Shown here: piece after piece, positions 17,462 through 26,170 of the stretch
How the letters are laid out: every line of letters begins with the position of its first letter
Position numbering within the stretch: position 1 is the stretch's first letter
Source: Rhodopseudomonas infernalis
Lineage (GTDB): Bacteria; Pseudomonadota; Alphaproteobacteria; Rhizobiales; Xanthobacteraceae
Assembly (NCBI RefSeq): GCF_022271405.1
Contig: NZ_JAJNAL010000014.1
Coordinates: 52,388-116,387 of the forward strand
Reading direction: 5' to 3'
Length of the DNA: 64,000 nucleotides
Translations under genes and position numbers: made by a program
Notes under the pieces: model-generated
Told to the model about the DNA's origin: nothing
The model's input: only the letters and a program-made list of their open reading frames with translations
Databases searched by the model: none

Positions 17462-19783
17462 ATGGCAAAATATAAGCACCTTATTTTACAAAAGCTTGTT
17501 GGGGAATTGGATCGTCGCAAGCATGGATTTGGAGCAGCCTCTGGCCGAGAGCCAAAAACGCATGGGGCAAAGATTCGAGATGACGTTTCGCGAACGATAG
17601 AGCGCCATAGAGAGCGGCCTGCGATTGGCGATGTTAATCCTGCATTGATTTTGAAAGTAGTCACAACCGGACTGGTTTCAGAAGACGAATGGTCGAAACT
17701 TGATTTGACCGTATTGGCAATCGAGCCAGACAAAACAATCGTGCTTTTTGCTGACGATGCCGAACTTACAAAATTCAAGGAGCGTATTGAATCTTACAAC
17801 GGCGAGAAGCCGGAAGGGCAAAAGGCGCAACCATATGCTGGGCTGATCGAGGCCATCGAGACTGTTGGCGAGTTGAGTCCCGAAAATCGGATTGGGCACA
17901 TATTATTATCCGAAGGATTCACTTCCGGAGATGCATTTCGAGGTGACGAGCTGACTCTCGATGTCGAGCTATGGCCGGTAGCAGATTTTAACGCCGACCT
18001 CTTCATCCATAGGGTGACCACCTCCTTGCAGCAGAATGCGGGTTCGGTAATCAGCACCTATCGCGGAAACTCTGCGCTGCTCATGCGAGTAACCTGCGGA
18101 GGCGATGCAATCAGAGCCTTGCTCCAACTGCCAGAAGTTTCATCGATTGACCGACCTCCAGTCCCCGATTGGCCCGACCTACCACATAGCGAGATTACGC
18201 TGGAAAACGTGCCGCAAATGACAGACGCCCCTGAGGATGCTCTGGTTATTGGGGTAGTAGATAGTGGCCTTACTACAGCCCACCCTTTCTTGGCTGGGTC
18301 GATTATTGCGGCGTTCGGGGAGCCTAACTCTCTCGGAGACAGTGACGAAAAGGGGCACGGCACTCCGGTATCCGGAATTGCCGCTTTCGGTGATTTACGA
18401 CAGGCGCTTTCTTCCCCGCCAGTTGACGCAAAGTTTCGTATCGCAAGCGCGCGAGTCGTAAACGGCGAAGGTCGCTTTGATGACGCACAGCTCGTTCCGG
18501 TACAAATGGAGAATGCAATACGGCGACTCCACAGCGAGTATGGATGCCGAGTAATCAACGTCTCACTTGGAGACATCAGCAGACTCGTGAGCGATAAGCC
18601 GAGCTCTTGGGCGGCTGCTCTCGACACTATGGCACGCGAGCTTAACCTCGTTATCGTGGTGTCAGCGGGAAATGCCTCGTCTGCAAAGCTAGCAGCATAT
18701 GGAGACAGAATTTCCGACAATTATCCTAAATATTTGCTCGAACCCTGGAACCGCATTTTGGAGCCCGCAAGCGCGGTCAATGTATTGACTGTTGGCTCTA
18801 TTGCTCACTCGAACGGACTATCGGCCGCTGATGAGGACAACGTAGGGGTCCGCCCTATCGCGGACATAGCTCAGCCTTCCCCATTCACTCGGGTTGGCCC
18901 CGGTGCTGGCAAGGTTATGAAACCTGATCTTGTTGATTTCGGCGGCAATGCTGTCTTCGATGGACCAACGCAAGCCCTTCAGCACGGAGCAAATAGATCG
19001 AGTGCTGGAATCTTGTCCACCCATCACCGTTACCTCCAGCACCTCTTCAACACAAGTTCAGGAACTTCATTCGCAGCTCCACTCGTCGCTCATAAGGCCG
19101 CTTTACTTCTGGAGAGTTTACCGGACGCATCTGCAAACTTGATCCGTAGTCTGCTTTGTCTTTGTGCCGAGCATCCAGAAGCTGCTGTCCGTTGCTTGGG
19201 CGACGATGATGACGACCTATTTAACGTGCTTGGCTACGGCATCTGTGATGTCGAGCGAGCACTTTTTTCCGAAGACAATCGCGTGATTTTATATGCTGAA
19301 GATACCGTACCAGCCGACAAGTTTTTTGTGTACGAAATCCCGATACCGGAGGTTTTCCAGAATAAGGGCGAGCGGCAGATACGGGTTGCTTTGGCCTTCG
19401 ACCCACCGGTACGCCATACGCGCTTTGACTATGCCGGGAGCAAACTGAGCTTTCGGCTCATAAGAGGGGCAAGCTCTAAGGACGTCTTTGATGCGTTCCG
19501 CAAATGGGAGGCCGGAGAGGGTGAGGCCACCATTATCGGTGGCGCTAAGCAGTGCGATCTCAAACCCGGCTCTCAACGCAGAGAGCGAGGCACCTTGCAG
19601 TGTGGAACGCTTACGATGCGGCAGGATACCGGGAGATACGGTAACAGTTACTACCTGGTCGTACGACATGAGAGCGGATGGTCGGCCGCCGACCAAAAAT
19701 TTGCTGTAGCAATCGAAATGAGGGCAAGTGCGGACATCCCGCTTTACGCTCGCATCCAAGAGAGGGTCCGTGTGCGTGTGTAG
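17462..19783 (+). CDS. ietS: Cytoplasmic subtilisin-like serine protease, IetS-like
   Basis: 773-residue S8 peptidase. The catalytic triad is complete: D267 in GVVDSG, H299 in GHGTPVSG and S536 in GTSFAAP, with an oxyanion-type asparagine region VSAGNAS. About 230 N-terminal residues form a domain without signal peptide, and about 200 C-terminal residues follow the protease. The frame is open to 17369, but ATG 17462 (MAKYKHL) is preferred because it avoids overlapping the ATPase gene and starts a typical IetS N-terminus. Lack of export signal and pairing with an AAA+ protein indicate an intracellular, regulated protease. It is expected to act on a host or phage protein when infection is sensed; the target is unknown. 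Confidence 0.84.
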   Translation: MAKYKHLILQKLVGELDRRKHGFGAASGREPKTHGAKIRDDVSRTIERHRERPAIGDVNPALILKVVTTGLVSEDEWSKLDLTVLAIEPDKTIVLFADDAELTKFKERIESYNGEKPEGQKAQPYAGLIEAIETVGELSPENRIGHILLSEGFTSGDAFRGDELTLDVELWPVADFNADLFIHRVTTSLQQNAGSVISTYRGNSALLMRVTCGGDAIRALLQLPEVSSIDRPPVPDWPDLPHSEITLENVPQMTDAPEDALVIGVVDSGLTTAHPFLAGSIIAAFGEPNSLGDSDEKGHGTPVSGIAAFGDLRQALSSPPVDAKFRIASARVVNGEGRFDDAQLVPVQMENAIRRLHSEYGCRVINVSLGDISRLVSDKPSSWAAALDTMARELNLVIVVSAGNASSAKLAAYGDRISDNYPKYLLEPWNRILEPASAVNVLTVGSIAHSNGLSAADEDNVGVRPIADIAQPSPFTRVGPGAGKVMKPDLVDFGGNAVFDGPTQALQHGANRSSAGILSTHHRYLQHLFNTSSGTSFAAPLVAHKAALLLESLPDASANLIRSLLCLCAEHPEAAVRCLGDDDDDLFNVLGYGICDVERALFSEDNRVILYAEDTVPADKFFVYEIPIPEVFQNKGERQIRVALAFDPPVRHTRFDYAGSKLSFRLIRGASSKDVFDAFRKWEAGEGEATIIGGAKQCDLKPGSQRRERGTLQCGTLTMRQDTGRYGNSYYLVVRHESGWSAADQKFAVAIEMRASADIPLYARIQERVRVRV

Positions 19784-20281
19784 CTTGGATCGAGCCGACA
19801 GGCAGTCAAGCGCAGTAAGATAAATTGCGAACTTAATCTTCCTCACAAGCCTCTCCTGCAATTTACAATGGCTCCTTCTGCGTGCGCCAGCACTCAGAGC
19901 GGCGGGTGTAGACGCTGCCAGATCAGCCGACGACGGATAAATTGGTGCATAGACCTTGCTCGTATTGTTCAATGAGCGCACCATCTCGGGGCCACTCTCG
20001 GAAAACGTGGGGTGACGGCACAACTACGCAAGAGCGCTGATCGGCTTCTCGTGAAATTCGCGGAAGACACCATCAATTGGAATGTGCAGAGAGCCAGCAC
20101 GCGCTCGACATTGTATTCGCGTGAAACGCATCCTGTAGCAGTATGGCTGGGGTTCAAGGTCCCAAAAGGAACGGATGACCAACTGCATTTGCCCCGCAGT
20201 ACCCCTGTTAACATCGCCATCCCTCGCTATTATTGGAGCGATTGGAGGCAGGGGACGGCTACATTGCTACTCACTAATATT
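19784..20281. other. Right arm of the island, no supported gene
   Basis: About 500 bp between the protease and the right attachment repeat. A GTG-initiated frame from 20012 runs through the attachment site into flanking DNA, and its product shows no family. No recombinase motif is seen in any frame. This arm may hold remnants of a lost integration gene, but this is not demonstrable from the sequence. Confidence 0.5.
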
Positions 20282-20325
20282 TCCGAAGGCAAAGGTCACA
20301 CGTTCCAATCGTGTCGGGTGCGCCA
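20282..20325 (+). repeat. attR: displaced copy of the tRNA-Arg 3' end
   Basis: Matches 16153-16196 at 43 of 44 positions. The single difference (position 20306, G to C) falls in the T loop. There is no 5' tRNA half before it, so it is not a gene. It ends the AT-richer island; GC-rich core sequence resumes directly after. Confidence 0.85.
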
Positions 20326-20382
20326 GCCTGCGTCTCAGACCATATCTCCGACGCCGCAATCCCACGGCCGCCGCTCGCCCCC

Positions 20383-21324
20383 TTACGCCGCCCTGCTCTC
20401 CGCCTCGTCCCCGATCACATGCACGCGATTCCGGCCGGCCGCTTTGGCCTGATACAGCGCGGCGTCGGCTTCGGCGAACAGGTCGACGATGCGGCGGCGG
20501 TGGGGGCGGCCGATCAGGGCGGCGCCGATCGAGGCGCTGACTTCGATGCGGTGGCCGCTCCAGAACAGCGGACGGTTGAGCATCACGGTGGTTTGCCGCA
20601 GCACCTCGGCGATCCGCGCCGGTGTGCTCGGCGCCTGCAGGATGATGGCGAATTCGTCGCCGCCGAGCCGGCCGACCAGGCCGGCGTTGCGGAAGGCGTG
20701 CCGCAGCCGCTGCGCGACTTCGCACAGGCAGGCGTCGCCGGCGAGATGGCCGAGCGTGTCGTTGAGCTCCTTGAAGCCGTCGAGGTCGATCAGCACCAGC
20801 GCCGACGCGGAGCCGTGATTGAGGCTATCATTGACGACCTCGAGATAGCGGGCCTGGAAGATCGCCCGATTGGCGAGCCCGGTGAGCGGATCGGTTTCGG
20901 CCTGCAGGCGCAGGCTGTCGATCGCCTGCCGTTCGGCGGTGACGTCCTGCTTGGCGCCGAAGATCCGGACCGGCCGGCCGCCATCCCGTGCCGCCTGGAT
21001 CGACAGCCGCATCCAGCGCCGTTCGCCGCGCCATGTTCGGATCTCGGTATCGAGCGTGACCGGGCGGCCGCTGCGGATCACCTCGGCGCGGGCGATCTCC
21101 ATGTGCCGCCGCGAGTCGTCGACATAGAGGTCGACGATGCTGCTGCGGCGCAGCGGATTGCCCTGCGGATAGCCGAAGATGTCGTAGACGCCACTGGTCC
21201 AGCTCAGCCGTTCGGTGGCGAGGTCGCATTCCCAGGCGCCGATGCGCGCGGCCTGAAGAGCCTGATCATACAGCCGCAGCCGCACCTCGTCCGACAAACC
21301 CGAAGCAGCAGGGTCTTCCCTCAT
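20383..21324 (-). CDS. PAS-GGDEF diguanylate cyclase
   Basis: 313-residue soluble protein with a PAS/PAC sensor (about 20-135) and a GGDEF domain (about 143-300). The catalytic GGDEF is intact at 221-225, and the DxLTGL-type motif at about 145-150 is present. The inhibitory RxxD site is absent (RNAG at that position). It should make cyclic di-GMP from two GTP in response to an unknown PAS signal. No membrane segment and no EAL domain. Monocistronic, just right of the island boundary. Confidence 0.92.
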   Translation of the reverse strand: MREDPAASGLSDEVRLRLYDQALQAARIGAWECDLATERLSWTSGVYDIFGYPQGNPLRRSSIVDLYVDDSRRHMEIARAEVIRSGRPVTLDTEIRTWRGERRWMRLSIQAARDGGRPVRIFGAKQDVTAERQAIDSLRLQAETDPLTGLANRAIFQARYLEVVNDSLNHGSASALVLIDLDGFKELNDTLGHLAGDACLCEVAQRLRHAFRNAGLVGRLGGDEFAIILQAPSTPARIAEVLRQTTVMLNRPLFWSGHRIEVSASIGAALIGRPHRRRIVDLFAEADAALYQAKAAGRNRVHVIGDEAESRAA

Positions 21325-21429
21325 CGACGATCCGGCAGCAGTCCAAGACTTTATCTGATTACCTGTAACCTAAAGCGAGCCAGTTAATGATCCCTCTATG
21401 CCAGCTGCGACCATTTGGCTGCGATGCGC

Positions 21430-21933
21430 TCAGCACACCGGCTGGACGGCGCAGAAGGCGCGGTTGAAGTGGACCAGCGGCTCGCCGTCGGGCTGCAGGC
21501 ACGACGACTTCACTTCGCAGAAGAACACCGAATGCTGCCCGACCTCGGTCTCCTGGATGACTTCGCAGTCGAGCACGGCGAGCGCGTCGGCAAGCGCCGG
21601 CACGCCGCTGGCCAGCGCGGTCCACTGCTGCGGATCGAACCGGTCCGCGCCCCGCACCTGCGGCGAGGCGAACAATTCGGCGATGCCGGCCTGATCGCGC
21701 GACAGGATGTTGATGCTGACACGCCTGGTGACGCTGATGACGCCGCGCGTCCCCGCGCCGCGATTGACGCAGGCGATCAGCGACGGCGGATCCATTGTCA
21801 GCGAACACACCGCCGTCATGGTCAGCCCGTGCCACGCGCCGTTGTCGCTGGTCGCCACAATACACACGCCGCCGGCGAGGAGGCGCATGCTCTGCTTGAA
21901 CAGGTCCGATGAAATCGGTGTTTCGGAGATCAT
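21430..21933 (-). CDS. Flavin reductase (HpaC-like), partner of the monooxygenase
   Basis: 167-residue NAD(P)H:flavin oxidoreductase-domain protein with the typical core RLLAGGVCIVATSDNG...GLTMTAVCSLTMDPPSLIACV and the VNILS segment. Such proteins supply free reduced FMN or FAD to two-component monooxygenases. It lies 75 bp downstream of an acyl-CoA-dehydrogenase-fold monooxygenase on the same strand, the usual oxygenase/reductase pairing. Substrate of the pair unknown. Confidence 0.88.
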   Translation of the reverse strand: MISETPISSDLFKQSMRLLAGGVCIVATSDNGAWHGLTMTAVCSLTMDPPSLIACVNRGAGTRGVISVTRRVSINILSRDQAGIAELFASPQVRGADRFDPQQWTALASGVPALADALAVLDCEVIQETEVGQHSVFFCEVKSSCLQPDGEPLVHFNRAFCAVQPVC

Positions 21934-22008
21934 GTCACCTTCCTCGCGCAGCGCGGTCGGCCGCCGCGGCCGACACGACGTCCGACATCGCGTCCGACGC
22001 CGCCGGCC

Positions 22009-23226
22009 TCAGGCGAACGGCGCGGCGCGCGGATTCTCGCCGAGATCGCCGGTGAGCTTGAACTGGCCCATCATGCCCGACACGGTGTCGAAATCGATCA
22101 CCGCGTGGTGGCACGCCGTGCTGATGTCGCGAAACGCGCGGTAGACCGGGCTGCCTTCGTAGATGCCGGCTGCGCCCGACGCGGCATAGATCCGGTCGAT
22201 CGCGCGGCGGCACAGCTCGACCACATAGGCTGCATCCCAGCGCATCTGGATGCGGTCCTCGGTCGACATCGGCGCCTGATCGACCGCCATCAGCACGTCG
22301 AAGCGCTCGCACATATCCGTCAGCAGCCGCCGCGCCGCGGCGATCTCGGCGCTCGACTCGGCAACGCGCTTCTGCATCGAGGCATTGACGGCCTTGACCA
22401 CGCCGGCCGGCGTCACGCGCTTGGCGGTGGCTTCGATGAAGGCCTTGAGGCCGCCCTCGGCCATGCCGAGCACCGAGCCCGACAGCATCGCCGGCAGGCC
22501 GGAATACACCGACAGCCGATAGGTCGGCGCCTTGGCGTGCGGGCTGAGGCCGAGGAAGGTCGGCTGCGTCGGCACCGCGCGATGCGCCGGGATGAAGGCG
22601 TCGGTCACGACCAGATCCTTCGAGCCGGTGCCGCGCATGCCGAGCGTGTGCCAGGTGTCGACGATCTCGACGTCTGCGAGCGGCACCATGACGTGATGGA
22701 TCAAGTAATCGTCCGGGCCGGGGCTGGCATGACGCGAGCCGACGATGAACCACGGCGAATGATCGCTGCCGCTGCCGAACTGCCAGCGCCCGGTCAGGCG
22801 CCAACCGCCCTCGACCGGGGTGAGCACGCCGGCCGGCGCCAGCGAGCCGGCCACGAGGTTGTCGGCGTCGCCCTCATAGACTTCGCGCTGACACTCTTCG
22901 GGGAACCGGCCGATGATGTAGTCGTGCGCCACGCACACCATCAGCACCCAGCTCGCCGCCGAGCACACCTTGCCGATCTCCGCGCAGGCCCAGATGTGGG
23001 CGCTCGGCGACATTTCGTAGCCGCCGAACTGCCGCGGCGTGATCATGCGGGCGAGGCCGGATTCGCGCAGCGCGTTGGCGGCGTCGTCGGCGAGCCGCCG
23101 CTGCTTGTCGCTCTCATGGGTGGTCGCGGCGATACGCGGAAGGATGGAGCGCACCGCAGCCTTGTAATCGAACTCGGAACCGATCGCGTCGGCGTGAGAC
23201 TTTTCGATGGCGACAGCGCTGTTCAT
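22009..23226 (-). CDS. Acyl-CoA dehydrogenase-fold flavin-dependent monooxygenase
   Basis: 405-residue protein of the HsaA/IacA/DszC group: an acyl-CoA dehydrogenase fold (helical N-domain, beta middle domain with GRWQFGSGSDHSPWFIVG, helical C-domain) used for hydroxylation with reduced flavin from a separate reductase. The GMRGTGSKDLVV loop and C-terminal CHHAVIDFD segment are typical, and the dehydrogenase catalytic base is not evident. The ATG at 23226 follows AGGAGAT. The flavin reductase gene follows. Divergent from a LysR gene, with a shared operator-like block between. Likely oxidises an aromatic, indolic or organosulfur compound; the exact substrate is not inferable. Confidence 0.82.
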   Translation of the reverse strand: MNSAVAIEKSHADAIGSEFDYKAAVRSILPRIAATTHESDKQRRLADDAANALRESGLARMITPRQFGGYEMSPSAHIWACAEIGKVCSAASWVLMVCVAHDYIIGRFPEECQREVYEGDADNLVAGSLAPAGVLTPVEGGWRLTGRWQFGSGSDHSPWFIVGSRHASPGPDDYLIHHVMVPLADVEIVDTWHTLGMRGTGSKDLVVTDAFIPAHRAVPTQPTFLGLSPHAKAPTYRLSVYSGLPAMLSGSVLGMAEGGLKAFIEATAKRVTPAGVVKAVNASMQKRVAESSAEIAAARRLLTDMCERFDVLMAVDQAPMSTEDRIQMRWDAAYVVELCRRAIDRIYAASGAAGIYEGSPVYRAFRDISTACHHAVIDFDTVSGMMGQFKLTGDLGENPRAAPFA

Positions 23227-23321
23227 TTCAGATCTCCTGAGCGGGTGATAAGCTTGGCGCCGCAGCGCGACGCGACCTTGGCCACTGTTAGTCTGCGCGT
23301 AGCAGCACGATGTCGGCCGCC

Positions 23322-23375
23322 TTGATGTAAGTCAAATTCATAGTCATAATCTCCTGCATGAGCCGAATTCATGAA
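23322..23375. promoter_or_regulatory. Conserved regulatory block A, between monooxygenase and LysR genes
   Basis: Contains TTGATGTAAGTCAA (23322-23335, 9 of 10 defined positions of an FNR/FixK box, also compatible with a LysR site), then ATTCAT, CATGA and ATTCATG elements that recur with identical spacing at 28503-28556. It overlaps the LysR start codon, suggesting autoregulation. Confidence 0.55.
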
Positions 23376-24299
23376 CACCTCGACCTCAATCTGCTACGCG
23401 TGTTCCTGGCGATCTGGGACCTGCGCAGCCTCACCGCGGCGGGCGATCGGCTCGGCCTGACGCAGCCGGCGATCAGCCATGCGCTGCGGCGATTGCGCGA
23501 GCGCTTCGGCGATCCGTTGTTCGTGCGCGTGGCCAATCGGATGCTGCCGACCGACGCGGCGGTGCGTCTGCACGAGCCGCTCGATCAGGCGTTCGAGCTG
23601 CTCAATCGCACGCTGCAGAGCGGCGTGGTGTTCGATCCACGCATCACCGAGCGCACCTTCCGGGTGGCGATGTCGGATATCGCCGAGGTCTACATCCTGC
23701 CGCGCCTGATGAGCGAGTTGTCGCGGATCTCGCCATTCGTGCGTGTCCATGTCGTGCCGCTGCTGCCCGACAGCGTGGTGAGTTCGATGCGGTCCGGCGA
23801 GATCGATCTGGCGATCGGCGCCATCAGCGCGCCCGACAAGGACCTGATCAGCATCGACACCTTCAACGATCGCTACATCTGCCTGGTGCGCGCCAACCAT
23901 CCGATCGCGAAGTCGCGGCTGACACGGTCGAATTTGTCGCGGATGCGTTTCTTCTTCGCCCGGACGACGTCGTCGGTGCATCAGCTCGCCGAGCAATGGC
24001 TCGCCGATGAGGACGCGCGCCCGCGCATTGCAGTGCGGGGGCATTTCACCACCGCGCCGGAAATCATCCGCCACTCGGACCTGGCGGCGATCTTCCCGCG
24101 GCTGCTCGCGCTGGATCTGCATCGTGCGCGGGATTTCCGATTGCTGGAACTGCCGTTCGAACTGCCGCCGATCGAGGTCCGGGTGCACAGTCATTCCCGC
24201 TTCGCGAACGACACCGGCATCAAATGGATGTGCCAGACCAGCGCCGCCCTGCTCAGCCAGGAGAACGACGATCAGCGCCGAACCAAGGAGCGGCGCTGA
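23358..24299 (+). CDS. LysR-family transcriptional regulator
   Basis: 313-residue LysR-type regulator. The N-terminal helix-turn-helix spans about 8-65 (HLDLNLLRVFLAI, LGLTQPAISHALRRLRERFGDPLF), followed by an effector-binding domain of NahR/NodD type. It is divergent from the monooxygenase/flavin reductase operon and convergent with the ABC transporter operon, so it probably controls both. The shared operator-like block at 23322-23375 and 28503-28556 supports that. The inducer is unknown. Confidence 0.92.
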   Translation: MSRIHEHLDLNLLRVFLAIWDLRSLTAAGDRLGLTQPAISHALRRLRERFGDPLFVRVANRMLPTDAAVRLHEPLDQAFELLNRTLQSGVVFDPRITERTFRVAMSDIAEVYILPRLMSELSRISPFVRVHVVPLLPDSVVSSMRSGEIDLAIGAISAPDKDLISIDTFNDRYICLVRANHPIAKSRLTRSNLSRMRFFFARTTSSVHQLAEQWLADEDARPRIAVRGHFTTAPEIIRHSDLAAIFPRLLALDLHRARDFRLLELPFELPPIEVRVHSHSRFANDTGIKWMCQTSAALLSQENDDQRRTKERR

Positions 24300-24311
24300 T
24301 CGGCGCCGCTG

Positions 24312-24347
24312 CTTGCTCCGTTACTTGCTCCGTTACTTGCTCCGTTA
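24312..24347. repeat. Three tandem 12-bp repeats
   Basis: The unit CTTGCTCCGTTA occurs three times in a row, followed by a partial fourth. It lies between the convergent LysR and binding-protein genes; the last copy supplies the TAA stop of the binding protein (minus strand). Probably replication-slippage expansion of the intergenic junction. Confidence 0.85.
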
Positions 24348-25316
24348 CTTGCGCGGATCGAATTTGGTCGAGAACGCCTCGGCCGGAACGGTGTCGAGAT
24401 ATCCGCCGCCCATCACCTCGTTGGCCATCGCGCCGAAGCGCCGCAGCGCCGCGATGGTGGCGTCGTCCCACTTCGTCGTGTAGTCCGCCAGCACGCGCTC
24501 GCGCAACAGCTTCACGGCCGCATCGTCGAGCCCGTATTTCTTGCCATAGGCCTCGAACACCTCGGGATGGGTCTTGACGTAGTCGATCGCTTCCAGCCAC
24601 GCCTTGTTGAAGTTGGTCAGCGTTTCCGGCTGCGCCTTGATGAAATCGTCGTTGGTCGAGTAGCCGATCCACAGGAAGTCGTCGCCGGTGCCGGCCTTGT
24701 AGGCGTCGGCCAGATTGCCGATCGACCGGTACTTGCCTGACGCTTCGAGCTTGGCGGCGAGCGGATCGAACATCACGGCCGCATCGATCTCGCCCTTGTC
24801 GAGCAGCGCCGGCAGCAGGCCGGGGCCGGCGAACTGCAGGTCGCCGGTCTTGCCCGGATCGAAGTTATGGAATTTCGACGCGATCACCCGGAACAGTACC
24901 GTGGCGGTGCCGGCGGCGCCGGCGAACGAGCCGACCTTCTTGCCCTTGAGATCGGCGATGCTCTTGATCGGCGACGCCGCCGGCACGATGACGTCGACGG
25001 TGACGCCGCGGCCGACTGGGAAGATCATCGTCACCGGCATGCCCTTGCCGCGGAACTGCGCGATCGCGGTCCAGCCGCCGAAGCCGACGTCGACATCCTT
25101 GCCGCGGATCGCGGTGAACAGACCGTCGAGCGTCGGATAGGCGCGATACTCGGCCGCGAAGCCATATTTTTTGTCGATGCCCTGATCGATCATCGCGCGC
25201 GAGCCGATCTCGTTGAGAGACTGCGCGAGGTCGCCGATCCGCACCTTGACCTCAGCGGTGGCAGCACTGGCCGTCGCCAGCATGACGGCGGCGATAACAC
25301 CAAGTCGAACTAGCAT
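24345..25316 (-). CDS. ABC transporter periplasmic binding protein, NitT/TauT (SsuA-like) family
   Basis: 323-residue periplasmic solute receptor with a Sec signal peptide (about 1-21, ending ATAEV), followed by the two-lobed fold of nitrate/sulfonate/taurine/thiamine-precursor binders. Motifs include DVGFGGWTAIAQ and SIADLKGKKVGS. Last gene of the amidohydrolase-permease-ATPase-binding protein operon. It probably delivers a small anionic or heterocyclic nitrogen/sulfur compound to the transporter. The specificity is open. Confidence 0.9.
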   Translation of the reverse strand: MLVRLGVIAAVMLATASAATAEVKVRIGDLAQSLNEIGSRAMIDQGIDKKYGFAAEYRAYPTLDGLFTAIRGKDVDVGFGGWTAIAQFRGKGMPVTMIFPVGRGVTVDVIVPAASPIKSIADLKGKKVGSFAGAAGTATVLFRVIASKFHNFDPGKTGDLQFAGPGLLPALLDKGEIDAAVMFDPLAAKLEASGKYRSIGNLADAYKAGTGDDFLWIGYSTNDDFIKAQPETLTNFNKAWLEAIDYVKTHPEVFEAYGKKYGLDDAAVKLLRERVLADYTTKWDDATIAALRRFGAMANEVMGGGYLDTVPAEAFSTKFDPRK

Positions 25317-25351
25317 ACGGGCTCCATGGGTCGGTGGTTGATATCGACGGT

Positions 25352-26170
25352 TCAGAGGTTCATGCGGGCAGCAGTGACGCGGTCGAGGTCGTCGACCAGC
25401 CTGGCTTGCGGCGCAGGCGCCGGAGGCGCGCTGGCGTCGCGACCAAAACCGTCGCCGAATGCCCGGATCACGTCGCGACTGAGTTCGAACACCGCGGAGT
25501 CATCGTAGCTGCGCGGACGCGGGATCGGCACGCGCATCTCCTGCTGGAACGCGCCGCCCGACATCACGAGAATGCGGTCGGCCAGAAAGCAGGCCTCGTA
25601 AGCGTTGTGGGTGACGAACACGATGGTCTTGCGGGTTTCTTCCCAGATCGTCAGCAGATCGGTGCGGATCCGCCGCGCGGTGATCTCGTCGAGCCCCGAG
25701 AACGGCTCGTCCATCAGCAGTATGCCGGGCTCGACGCACAGGGCGCGCACCAGCGCCAGCCGCTGCGCCATGCCGCCCGAGATCTGGTGCGGATAGTAAT
25801 CGCGGAATTCCGACAGCCCGGTCATCGCCAGATAGCGCGACTTCAGCTCTTCCCAGCGCGCGGGCGGCACCTTGCAGCTCGACAGCGCGAAGTCGAGATT
25901 GCCTTCGGCGGTCAGCCACGGCAGCAGCCGCGGCTCCTGAAACAGATAGCCCACCCGTCCGGCGCTGACGCGGGCCTGGCCCTCGTAGACCTTGTCGAGG
26001 CCGGCCAGCACGTTGAGCAGGGTCGACTTGCCGCAGCCCGATGGGCCGAGGATGCACAGGAACTCGCCGGCGCCGACCTCGAGGTCGAGGTTCTTGAGCA
26101 CGGCCCGCGAATTGCCGTCGCGGTCCTTGAAGGTCTTGCGGAGCGAGGCGACCTGAATTGCGGGCTTCAT
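25352..26170 (-). CDS. ABC transporter ATP-binding protein, NitT/TauT family
   Basis: 272-residue ATPase energising the importer. Walker A GPSGCGKST near residues 41-49, signature ISGGMAQR, Walker B GILLMDEPFSGLD and H-loop VTHNAYEA are all intact. SsuB/TauB-like. Its ATG lies within a run of short tandem repeats that separates it from the permease stop by about 50 bp, unusual in an otherwise tightly spaced operon. Confidence 0.94.
   Translation of the reverse strand: MKPAIQVASLRKTFKDRDGNSRAVLKNLDLEVGAGEFLCILGPSGCGKSTLLNVLAGLDKVYEGQARVSAGRVGYLFQEPRLLPWLTAEGNLDFALSSCKVPPARWEELKSRYLAMTGLSEFRDYYPHQISGGMAQRLALVRALCVEPGILLMDEPFSGLDEITARRIRTDLLTIWEETRKTIVFVTHNAYEACFLADRILVMSGGAFQQEMRVPIPRPRSYDDSAVFELSRDVIRAFGDGFGRDASAPPAPAPQARLVDDLDRVTAARMNL

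Larger units (their letters stand above)
16153..20325. mobile_element. tRNA-Arg-integrated mini-island carrying an IetAS-type defence pair
   Basis: The region between two copies of the tRNA-Arg 3' end, about 4.1 kb, has lower GC than its surroundings and holds only the AAA+/subtilase pair. It has no visible integrase, excisionase, replication gene or structural phage gene. It could be a satellite mobilised in trans or an eroded integrative element. Confidence 0.75.

Noticed and set aside
20282..20325. Second tRNA-Arg gene
   Set aside because: Only the 3' half is present and the T loop is mutated; it is an attachment-site remnant.
20012..20452. 146-codon GTG frame at the island's right end
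   Set aside because: Runs from island into flanking DNA through the attachment repeat, so it cannot be an ancestral gene of either part; no family seen.
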